This document shows, piece after piece, positions 51,379 through 58,562 of a stretch of DNA of 58,562 nucleotides. The stretch is taken from the NCBI GenBank assembly GCA_022340265.1, contig JAJDOH010000165.1, positions 1 to 58,562 on the forward strand, in the 5' to 3' direction. The notes beneath the pieces are model-generated. The model was not told where the DNA came from. It did not search any database and saw only the letters and a program-made list of their open reading frames with translations. The stretch is from Deltaproteobacteria bacterium. GTDB lineage: Bacteria > Desulfobacterota > DSM-4660 > Desulfatiglandales > Desulfatiglandaceae. Position numbers and translations under genes: made by a program. The stretch's first letter is position 1, and each line of letters begins with the position of its first letter.

Positions 51379-54300
51379 ATGATCCGGTTGCTTCGTAAAT
51401 GGCTCAGCGTTTATGAAGAAGAAGCTGGCCTTTTTCTCTGGGCGGCCTTGTTGCTTTTCATCATCCATGTGGGAAACGTCCTTTTCACCAACACCGCCGA
51501 GACGGCTTTCCTTAAACGCTACGGAGTGCAGTATCTCCCCATCATGTACATGATCAATGCAGTGGTCACCTTTTTCATCATGGGGGTGCTCACGGGGATC
51601 ATGGCCAGAATGCCGGACAGCCGGCTATTGTCCTACATGCTGGTGGGGAGCGGGACCCTGGTGGGGATTCTGCGGTTTGCCATTCCCTTGGGGTACGATC
51701 TCATTTACCCGGTTCTTTTTCTGCTGAAAAGCCAGTTGGAAGTTCTCCTGGCTTTGGTCTTTTGGAACATGGCCAATGACCTTTTCACCACCCGCCAGTC
51801 GAAGCGGATTTTCCCCCTGATTACCGCGGGCGGTGTCATCGGCGCCATCCTGGGGAGTTTTGCCACAAGTCCTCTGGCGAAACTGATTGCTGTGGACAAC
51901 CTCCTGTTGGCCTATTTTGTTCTCTCCCTGGCGGCAGCCGTCGTGGTTCAACGAATGGGGCATCTCTACCCGACGCTGCTCGTAAGGGACCAAACCGGCG
52001 AGAAGAAAGGGAAGGGAAGATCGCGATCAAACATTGTTCAGGAGTTCAGGAAAATTCTGCCCCTCATGAAAACATCCACCCTTGTTCAAGTGCTGATTGC
52101 CTTGTCCCTCATGGCCAATATCGTGATCACCATCATTAATTATCAGTTCAACTTTGCGGTAAATCAGAGCTATGCCACGGAAGGGGGTATGATCAAGTTT
52201 TTTGCGGTTTTCCGTGGATTTCTCAACACCATTAGTCTGGTGATTCTCCTTTTCGTGGGAAAACTCTATGGAAAATGGGGAATCCCCGTGGCCCTTTTGA
52301 TCCACCCCTTCAATTACGTCATTGCGTTTCTCGCTCTGTTGTTCCGGTTTGACATTTACTCCGCCATGTATGCCAGGATATCCACCAATGTGCTTCGAAC
52401 CACCATCAATACCCCGGCCATGGCCGTTCTCATGGGGTTGTTTCATTCCTCCCAGCGCGCTGTTGTCAGGCCTTTTCTCAGGGGGACCGTTGTCAGGATC
52501 GGTACCCTGATAGGATCAGGGCTCATTTTGTTTCTGGGGGGACTGTTTCATCCGCGATATCTTTCCATTATCGCCCTGGTCTGCATGGGGGTGTGGCTGA
52601 CGTACGATTTTATCCTCAAGAGACATTATTCCCGCATCCTTCTGAACCTTATATCCCAAAACATGATCGATTTAAAATCTCTGGAGTTGGAAGAAGCGGT
52701 TCTGGTTTTCAGAGATAAAAAGGTTCAGAAGCAGCTTCTGGAACTGTTTCTCTCCGCCAGGGGAAAGGATTGCCTGTGGTATGGGGCACTTCTGAAGGAC
52801 CAGCATGTTGCCGGTTTTGACGATGCGGTTCTAACGGTTTTCAAAAGGGAGGATGAGGTGACACGGATCGGCCTGCTGGATTTTCTTTCGCCCTTGGCGG
52901 GGGAAACCGCCATGGCGGTTTTCAGGGAATTGGCGGGTTCGGCCGGCCCCCGACTGGTTTTGGCCATGGCAAAGACCGCCAATCAATTTCCCCCTCACAT
53001 CAGCAGTGAGTGGAACATGGCACATTTCGGTTCCATTTCTTCACCCGAAATAAGAGGTTATGCCCTGGCAGGGCTGTATCACGGCGGCCCGGAGAAATAC
53101 CTGGACGTTATCCGGCTTTTTTTCCGCTCGAAAATTCCTGAGGAAAGGCACATAGGGGTGTTCGCGGCCGGGGAGTCTGGAAATGGATCGTTTGTGCCCC
53201 GGCTTAGGGAAATGCTCACTTTTGAAAAAGAAATTGATATCCTCTGCGCCATTTTTCGATCCCTGGGACAGTTGAAAGATCCCCAACGTAACGAGGTCCT
53301 GATTTCCCATTTATCCCATCCTTCCGAAGGGGTTCGGCTCGCAGCCCTGGAAGCTTACCATATTCAGGATGATCAGGCCCTCTCAAGAGTCATCGTCCTC
53401 ATGGGAGATCCTGACTCGAAAATCCGCAAAAAGGCCCTGGAAATGATACAGCAAAGCGACTATCAAAATCCCCTGGTCCTGGTGGAATCCCTTACCTTCC
53501 CCATGCAAAAAGTACGCGCGGGTCTTTTTCAGATTCTTGAAAAATTGAACGTCAAAGACCTGGAGGTCTTCCGCTTCGCACGGTTGCAGGTTGAAAAAAG
53601 CTATGAATGTCTGGCTATCTCGGATGTCCTTGGGCGACTTCCCAAAAGTTCCCAGCGGGATATTCTCATGGATCACCTGGAGGAGGAGAAAAAGATCAAC
53701 GTGGAAAACGTCCTCCGTGTTCTTTCCATACAGGATGTATCAGGACAGATGCGGGTTCTTTGGAGAGGTCTTTCCTCACTGGACTCCCGCCAGCGCGCTA
53801 ACAGCATTGAGGCACTGGCCAATGTGATAGACCCTGCTCTCGCTCGAATCCTGGTGCCGCTTCTGGATGAGATGCCGGCACAAGATCGGCTCAGGATCGG
53901 GAAACGACATTTCTCTCTTCCCGATCCGGACCAAAGCCATTGGGCATTGTTTTCACATCTTCTCGCCAAAGGGGACTGGGTCACGAACCTGCTCACCCTT
54001 TCTCTTATGGCAACAGGGGGCCCGGATGGTCTGACGCCAGATCTTCTGACACCCTTTACCGAATCGGACAATCCCCATATCCGGCGAATGGCCATGGCGG
54101 TGCGACGTACCTGGTCCAGTGAAGTGGTCGAAGCAGAGGCGATAGCGGTTCAGGGGATGGACCTTTCGGAGCGGATCTTTCAGTTGAGAAAAATTGCGGT
54201 TTTTGAAGGGCTTCATGTGAGTGAGCTGGCGGCAGTCGGTTCCATGGTTGAGGAGATTTCCTATTCGGCGGGACTGGAAATCTTCAGGGAAGGGGAACCG

Positions 54301-54615
54301 GGGGATGCTCTGTACCTGGTGGTTGAGGGGGAAGTGTCGGTGTGCAAGGCGAGAAGCGGCGAAAGAAATCCAGGGATAGAGATCGGTCTGATCAGCAGCG
54401 GTGAATATTTTGGGGAGATGGCCATTCTGGAAGAGGCCCCCCGATCGGCCAGCATCCAAACCGTAACGCCAGCCCGTTTTCTGGTCCTGCAAAAAAGGGA
54501 CTTCATAGAAATCGTTCAGGAATATCCTCAGATAGCGCTTCACATATGCAAGGTCTTGAGTAAACGCATCCGAACCCTTCACCAGAAGATCAAGGACTTG
54601 GAAAAGACAGTTTGA
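51379..54615 (+). CDS. Npt-type (ATP/ADP translocase-like) membrane protein with HEAT repeats and cNMP-binding domain
   Basis: 1078 residues. Residues 1-415 hold about 11-12 helices like nucleotide transporters of the NTT family or their MFS relatives (LFTNTAETAFLKRYGVQYLPIMYMINAVV … ANDLFTTRQSKRIFPLITAGGVIGAILGS). Residues ~440-900 are HEAT-like helical repeats (VLISHLSHPSEGVRLAALEAYH). Residues ~945-1070 form a cyclic-nucleotide-binding domain, with the phosphate cassette GEYFGEMAILEEAPRSASI complete. The combination suggests gating by cAMP or cGMP or a related ligand. Whether it transports nucleotides is unproven. GAGGTGACAGG precedes ATG. Confidence 0.85.
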   Translation: MIRLLRKWLSVYEEEAGLFLWAALLLFIIHVGNVLFTNTAETAFLKRYGVQYLPIMYMINAVVTFFIMGVLTGIMARMPDSRLLSYMLVGSGTLVGILRFAIPLGYDLIYPVLFLLKSQLEVLLALVFWNMANDLFTTRQSKRIFPLITAGGVIGAILGSFATSPLAKLIAVDNLLLAYFVLSLAAAVVVQRMGHLYPTLLVRDQTGEKKGKGRSRSNIVQEFRKILPLMKTSTLVQVLIALSLMANIVITIINYQFNFAVNQSYATEGGMIKFFAVFRGFLNTISLVILLFVGKLYGKWGIPVALLIHPFNYVIAFLALLFRFDIYSAMYARISTNVLRTTINTPAMAVLMGLFHSSQRAVVRPFLRGTVVRIGTLIGSGLILFLGGLFHPRYLSIIALVCMGVWLTYDFILKRHYSRILLNLISQNMIDLKSLELEEAVLVFRDKKVQKQLLELFLSARGKDCLWYGALLKDQHVAGFDDAVLTVFKREDEVTRIGLLDFLSPLAGETAMAVFRELAGSAGPRLVLAMAKTANQFPPHISSEWNMAHFGSISSPEIRGYALAGLYHGGPEKYLDVIRLFFRSKIPEERHIGVFAAGESGNGSFVPRLREMLTFEKEIDILCAIFRSLGQLKDPQRNEVLISHLSHPSEGVRLAALEAYHIQDDQALSRVIVLMGDPDSKIRKKALEMIQQSDYQNPLVLVESLTFPMQKVRAGLFQILEKLNVKDLEVFRFARLQVEKSYECLAISDVLGRLPKSSQRDILMDHLEEEKKINVENVLRVLSIQDVSGQMRVLWRGLSSLDSRQRANSIEALANVIDPALARILVPLLDEMPAQDRLRIGKRHFSLPDPDQSHWALFSHLLAKGDWVTNLLTLSLMATGGPDGLTPDLLTPFTESDNPHIRRMAMAVRRTWSSEVVEAEAIAVQGMDLSERIFQLRKIAVFEGLHVSELAAVGSMVEEISYSAGLEIFREGEPGDALYLVVEGEVSVCKARSGERNPGIEIGLISSGEYFGEMAILEEAPRSASIQTVTPARFLVLQKRDFIEIVQEYPQIALHICKVLSKRIRTLHQKIKDLEKTV

Positions 54616-54645
54616 CATGACAGATTCCAAACTGCAGTTTCCACT

Positions 54646-55707
54646 CTACAGCCAATTCTTCCTTTTAAACCCCAGCAGCATGAGGACACCCAAAATGAGC
54701 ATCAGCAGGCAAACCGCCGGGTATCCCCAGTGCCATTCCAGTTCCGGCATGAATTTGAAATTCATTCCGTAGACGCCGGCAATGAAGGTCAGCGGGATAA
54801 AGATGGTGGCGATAATGGTCAGGACCTTCATGACCTCGTTCATTTTGTTGCTGAGGCTTGACAGATAAATGTCCAAAGTGCTGGAAATGGCGTCTCGCAG
54901 GGTTTCAATATTCTCGATGAGCTGAATGGTATGGTCGTAAACGTCTCTCAGGTAGGGGGCAACGGAATCTCCTATCAATGACGATTCGGTTCGCAAAAGG
55001 GCGTTGATGGCTTCCCGAAGAGGCCAGATGGAACGGCGGAGAAAAGCCATCTCGTGCCGGAGTTCCTGGATCTCCCGAAGGTTTGAAGGATCGGGTTCCG
55101 TCAGAACCGATTCCTGCAGGATTTCGATCTTTTCACCTATATTCTCAAGAATGACAAAATAGTTGTCCACAATGGCATCCATCAGGGTATAGGCCAGGTA
55201 ATCGCTTCCGGATTTTCGAATGCGCCCCTTTCCCGTATGGATACGGTCGCGTATGGGTTGAAAGACATCCCCTTCCCGTTCCTGAAAAGAGATGACAAAA
55301 TTGTTCCCCACAATCAGACTGAATTGCTCGGCCTCAAACGTGTTTTCTCCGTTGGCCCGGGAGAGCATTTTCAGTACGATGTAGAGGTAGTCCCCCATGT
55401 CTTCCATTTTGGGGCGCTGTCCCGTATGGACCACATCCTCCAGGACCAGGGGGTGAATGTCAAAGACTTTACCGAAGGCTTCGATGACCGCAATATCATG
55501 AATGCCGGTAACATTCACCCAGGTCACCGTGGGACTTGCTTTAAATGGGCTGCATGACTCAACGGTGAGATCCGGTCTTTCCTCCACGTGATGTTCATCG
55601 TAGTCTATAAGGGTTATTCGAACCTCCTCAGTTCGATTTTTCCCGATATGCATCAGAGTGCCCGGCGGGAGTCCCGCTTTCTGGGAGCTTTTTTTGAAGA
55701 GTCTCAA
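54646..55707 (-). CDS. corA: CorA-type Mg2+/Co2+ transporter
   Basis: 353 residues. The cytoplasmic alpha/beta domain (VTWVNVTGIHDIAVIEAFGKVFDIHPLVLEDVVHTGQRPKMEDMGDYLYIVLKML) leads to a long stalk helix and two C-terminal membrane helices (VLTIIATIFIPLTFIAGVYGMNF and YPAVCLLMLILGVLMLLGF) with the selectivity motif YGMN. Basic residues at the end (KRKNWL) fit. It starts 54 bases after mscS on the same strand, so the two are likely cotranscribed. A second Mg2+ system besides MgtE. Confidence 0.93.
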   Translation of the reverse strand: MRLFKKSSQKAGLPPGTLMHIGKNRTEEVRITLIDYDEHHVEERPDLTVESCSPFKASPTVTWVNVTGIHDIAVIEAFGKVFDIHPLVLEDVVHTGQRPKMEDMGDYLYIVLKMLSRANGENTFEAEQFSLIVGNNFVISFQEREGDVFQPIRDRIHTGKGRIRKSGSDYLAYTLMDAIVDNYFVILENIGEKIEILQESVLTEPDPSNLREIQELRHEMAFLRRSIWPLREAINALLRTESSLIGDSVAPYLRDVYDHTIQLIENIETLRDAISSTLDIYLSSLSNKMNEVMKVLTIIATIFIPLTFIAGVYGMNFKFMPELEWHWGYPAVCLLMLILGVLMLLGFKRKNWL

Positions 55708-55761
55708 AACTGATGGCCTCCATTTCTGGGTTTTCCGACATATGCCGGCCTATTGTTTTTT

Positions 55762-58002
55762 TCAGCCGGTATTGGGTTCTGCCGGCTTTGACTGCACATC
55801 CACATGGAGTGGCGGAGCGTTCCCTTCTTTCGGTTCTCCCATATAAATGGTGCGATGGGGAAAGGGGATTTCAATGCCGCGTTCATCAAATGCCCGCTTC
55901 ATAAGACGGTAAAACGCCCGTTTGACACCCCACTGTTTGAGCGGTTTGGTTTTGAACCGAGCGCGAATAACGACGGCGGAATCTTCAAACCGGTCCAATC
56001 CGAATACCTCCAGAGGTTCCAAAATGTTGGGTCCGTGATCCGGGTCTTTTTGAAGGGTGGCTCCCAGTTCTTTAAGAATTTCAATCACTTCGTCTACGTC
56101 CTCTCGATAGGCTACGCCAATATCCATGACGGTTCGCGAAAAGACTTTGGAAAAATTACTCAAAGAGTCGATGCTGCTGTTGCTGATGACATGAAGGGTG
56201 CCGTTCATGTCCCTCAATTTGACGGTTCTAAGACCCACCGACTCCACCGATCCGCCTTGATTTCCAACCATGGCCCAGTCTCCCACGCGGATACTTTCTT
56301 CAAACAATATGAACAGACCGCTGATGAGGTCTTTGACCAAAGTTTGGGAGCCGAAACCGACGGCCAGCCCAATGATGCCCGCACCCGCCAGAATAGGGGT
56401 GGTGTTGACCCCTAATCGTTCCAGCACAATAATGCCCCCCACAAATCCGGCCGCAATATTGATGGCCGTCTGTATGACGGGAATAAGGGTCTTCTGTTTC
56501 TGACTGACCTCCCTTTTTCTTCCTCGCCGCTTTTCCTTGAGAAGATGCCCTGCCATGGTATTATTAACTTCAATGATGGCTGCGATGACCGCCACCGTGA
56601 AAGCGATGACCACCGCACGCAGGATAATTAGGGTACCCGTGCCGGAAGCGACAAAACCGGAGACCGGAATGCCCCAGATCTGACCCAAGGCACCCATACC
56701 TCCAAGCAGAATCATAATTTTAACACCTTTATTAACAATGATCAGGTAACGGTTGGCCTTTTTTTCCAGCCCCGGGAATCGCCGTTTGGTCTCTTCCTTA
56801 ATTCGAAATAGGTGACTGAAGGCCGAATCCAGAAGATAAAACAGCACAAAGATCAGCAAAGCGGTCAAAACGGTCCAAAACGTTGCGCGAAAGAGGTACT
56901 GAAACCCTTTTTCATAATTCACCATGAGTGATAGAAAGATGGCCCAAACATACCCCATTGCCAATACCGGCCAACATCTAATAAGACCCGAAATAAGCCG
57001 TCCCCTATCTTTTGGATTTTTTGCCGATGCTTCATGTCCTAACGATTCCTCCTCCGAGGCAATAGATATTTTATATTTCAAACGCAATTCCCGTGCCACC
57101 TGAAAAACAAGCACGGTGAGCATGAGAGGGAAAGGGAGCAGGAGAAAACCGCGCAGGTATGAAAAGTAGAGAGCCGGTTCCTGAGTCCAAATAATGGAGT
57201 GTGTTGTCATGACGTAGAAAAAGGCGTAAAGTGCAAAACGTCGCATCCAGATCCACAGGTAGTTGGCATTTTCATCCGATAAGGGTGCCAAACGGGCTTG
57301 CGCCTGGTCGGGAGAAAGAAGCATGTGAGAAATCGCCGTGACCAGTTGGTAGACAAACATCAGTATAAACAGAAGAAGAACCAGTGTGCGACCTTTTTGA
57401 AAAGAGGGAAAAGTACGAAACATGATGTCAAACACGATGAAGAGGGCTGCAAAGGGGAGGGCTTTCAACAGAATATAAATAAAGCCCCACCCGATCTTTG
57501 AGGCGAAGTCGTTCATCCTGCCGATGATTGAACGGATGGGACGTTTGAGGAAAAGGCTGAACATGAACATTGCCAAAAGGGCAACGACAGCATCCAGAAA
57601 GAGAACCCGAAGGTGTGGGCGGTTTTTCGTCTCCAAGAAGAACTCCTTTGCACGGGCGTAAGCGTCGGGTAATTCTTCTATCATGAGTTCCAGAGCGATG
57701 ACTTCCCTTCGAATATCCTGGGATATTCTGTCGAATTGATCAAGAACCAGACGAACAATGAACACTTGTTCATCCTCGCCCGTTTTGCTTTTTCCCTTCT
57801 TGGCCTCCATGGCTTTTTTGGTTTCAAGAAGGTTCTTGAGATTCCTGGTGAACGCTTCCCTTTTCGTCGGGCTTTCCATGACTCCCAAAAGGTCTTCAAT
57901 GTCCCCTGACGAAGGGCTGGCGGCAAAAGCTGAAAAAGCGCTCAAAAGGAGCATGATGGAAAAAAAGCCACTGATTAAGGGACGAAGCTGAGCAGTCAAC
58001 AT
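55762..58002 (-). CDS. MscS-family mechanosensitive channel with large periplasmic/membrane N-terminus
   Basis: About 746 residues from ATG 58002, chosen because it opens a signal peptide (MLTAQLRPLISGFFSIMLLL…AFAA); the frame continues to 58122 without a signal. A periplasmic helical segment (EDLLGVMESPTKREAFTRNL) and several extra membrane helices precede the MscS core. TM3/pore: LGVNTTPILAGAGIIGLAVGFGSQTLVKDLISGLFILFE, then the beta domain VGDWAMVGNQGGSVESVGLRTVKLRDMNGTLHVISN and a C-terminal alpha/beta domain. It is related to the larger multi-helix MscS homologues. It releases solutes on hypo-osmotic shock, in line with the ion and osmolyte genes around it. Confidence 0.9.
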   Translation of the reverse strand: MLTAQLRPLISGFFSIMLLLSAFSAFAASPSSGDIEDLLGVMESPTKREAFTRNLKNLLETKKAMEAKKGKSKTGEDEQVFIVRLVLDQFDRISQDIRREVIALELMIEELPDAYARAKEFFLETKNRPHLRVLFLDAVVALLAMFMFSLFLKRPIRSIIGRMNDFASKIGWGFIYILLKALPFAALFIVFDIMFRTFPSFQKGRTLVLLLFILMFVYQLVTAISHMLLSPDQAQARLAPLSDENANYLWIWMRRFALYAFFYVMTTHSIIWTQEPALYFSYLRGFLLLPFPLMLTVLVFQVARELRLKYKISIASEEESLGHEASAKNPKDRGRLISGLIRCWPVLAMGYVWAIFLSLMVNYEKGFQYLFRATFWTVLTALLIFVLFYLLDSAFSHLFRIKEETKRRFPGLEKKANRYLIIVNKGVKIMILLGGMGALGQIWGIPVSGFVASGTGTLIILRAVVIAFTVAVIAAIIEVNNTMAGHLLKEKRRGRKREVSQKQKTLIPVIQTAINIAAGFVGGIIVLERLGVNTTPILAGAGIIGLAVGFGSQTLVKDLISGLFILFEESIRVGDWAMVGNQGGSVESVGLRTVKLRDMNGTLHVISNSSIDSLSNFSKVFSRTVMDIGVAYREDVDEVIEILKELGATLQKDPDHGPNILEPLEVFGLDRFEDSAVVIRARFKTKPLKQWGVKRAFYRLMKRAFDERGIEIPFPHRTIYMGEPKEGNAPPLHVDVQSKPAEPNTG

Positions 58003-58340
58003 CAAAAAGACTCGCTTAAAAAATAGCAAAAGGATTTTGTGTCTGCTGAAAAATATGAAATTTTTACCATATGGCGGTTTAATTGTGAAGTAGGTTCTAC
58101 CATCTTGCTCTTTTTCTTCCATAAAACAGAAATAACCATTGCATAAAATGCTGTTTATTAAAATAGAGATGTGTTGGATGAAAAGAGCTCTTTTTTGCTT
58201 CAGTTTTTTTCCGAATTGTTGAATGATACCCTATCTGAACCTTTTCGGATCAAACTTTGAGCGATGGAGGTTCTGCAGAGTGGAAGAGGGTTTCTTCCTC
58301 TGCGAAAACGATCATGCTGCTGCGGCATAAGGGAGGATAT
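58003..58340. other. Divergent intergenic region, mscS / right-edge gene
   Basis: 338 bases, AT-rich in the left half, with no supported gene. CATTGCATAAAATG near 58137 is a small partial dyad. Promoters for both flanking genes are expected here. Confidence 0.35.
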
Positions 58341-58562
58341 TTGGAATCGGTTATCGTAGCGGGCGCAGAGCCATCGGTGTCAAGGAAAATCAGGGCGACA
58401 CTGGGGACGGGCTTCCATATGGGAGCCATCAATAAAGGTTACAGGGAACTGCTGCTGTCGCTTCGCAAAAACAAACCTCACTACCTGTTTGTTGACCTGG
58501 CCATGCTTCAAAGGGCTGCATCGGAATCGAAAACATCTTATCAGTCCATCCTTGAGGTTTTA
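58341..58562 (+). CDS. 5' end of a possible regulator (cut by the window edge)
   Basis: TTG 58341 with GGGAGG just upstream, or ATG 58314, opens a frame that leaves the window at codon 74. The segment SVIVAGAEPSVSRKIRATLG … KPHYLFVDLAMLQ resembles a receiver-like alpha/beta domain: hydrophobic first strand, then a strand ending in Asp where a response regulator has its phosphorylation site. Divergent N-terminal receiver-like domains are common in NtrC-type sigma-54 activators, but the AAA+ part, if any, lies outside. Family assignment is tentative. Confidence 0.4.
   Translation, partial: MESVIVAGAEPSVSRKIRATLGTGFHMGAINKGYRELLLSLRKNKPHYLFVDLAMLQRAASESKTSYQSILEVL

Noticed and set aside
1-58562. 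CRISPR arrays, tRNA or rRNA genes, prophage or replication origin
   Set aside because: Looked for by eye on both strands; no regularly spaced repeats, cloverleaf, rRNA core sequence or phage genes were recognised. A tRNA scan would be needed to exclude a missed tRNA.

Overview
The window looks like a chromosomal segment of an anaerobic Desulfobacterota (deltaproteobacterial) genome, about half G+C. The evidence is gene content only: AGPS-type ether-lipid genes beside glpD, a carboxyspermidine-type polyamine operon, DUF2284 and AhpD-like redox proteins, an Npt-type transporter fused to HEAT and cNMP-binding domains, and several good sigma-54 (-24/-12) promoters. No rRNA, tRNA, CRISPR array, prophage or intact insertion sequence was seen.

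Layout. 0-2.8 kb: a secreted CAP-domain protein, then debris (a uvrA 3' remnant with several frameshifts, an IS630-type transposase fragment). 2.8-5.5 kb: small proteins, a pentapeptide-repeat protein, a DUF2284 metal-binding protein, an AhpD-like CxxC protein and an ECF-type sigma factor. 5.5-10.4 kb (minus): glpD, alkyl-DHAP-synthase-like oxidase and FGGY kinase. 10.6-12.2 kb: two decayed radical-SAM genes side by side. 12.3-17.4 kb: speA, carboxyspermidine dehydrogenase, carboxyspermidine decarboxylase, speB. 17.7-19.3 kb: a pair of acidic paralogues, each behind its own sigma-54-type promoter, with a zinc-ribbon gene between. 19.35-25.0 kb: an unusual four-gene operon (threonine-synthase-like PLP enzyme, DUF1611/DgcN-like ATPase, a PP-loop + creatininase fusion, a dipeptide-epimerase-like enolase) ending in a terminator. 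25-30 kb: YitT, a tandem Usp, glycogen synthase and a GpgS-like glycosyltransferase. 30-39.4 kb: potassium and c-di-AMP themed region (TrkH/TrkA, HAMP protein, LpxR remnant, a frameshifted diadenylate-cyclase gene, an APC permease with two Usp domains, and a CdaA-CdaR fusion preceded by an unlisted 54-residue membrane peptide). 39.5-49.7 kb: a biosynthetic island: a processive glycosyltransferase; a minus-strand operon of lysine-2,3-aminomutase-like KamA, ATP-grasp ligase, ATP-grasp/GNAT fusion and FAD oxidoreductase; a divergent tandem-GNAT gene; and a C45 Ntn-hydrolase. 50-58 kb: MgtE, the Npt-HEAT-cNMP protein, CorA and MscS, then the start of what may be a regulator gene cut by the window edge.

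The strongest system-level signal is in 39.5-47.6 kb. Two copies of a 29-bp identical dyad (an enhancer-binding-protein type site) lie about 130 bp from three sigma-54 promoters: one drives the glycosyltransferase, and the second dyad sits midway between the divergent promoters of the kamA operon and the tandem-GNAT gene. This points to one activator controlling a beta-lysine-type, amide-ligase, acetyltransferase pathway together with a polysaccharide synthase. The product is unknown; an acetylated beta-amino-acid peptide, perhaps an osmolyte, is my inference, in keeping with the surrounding K+, Mg2+, c-di-AMP and mechanosensitive-channel genes. The second candidate for an undescribed pathway is the 19.35-25.0 kb operon, whose parts resemble known glutamate or dipeptide epimerisation enzymes.
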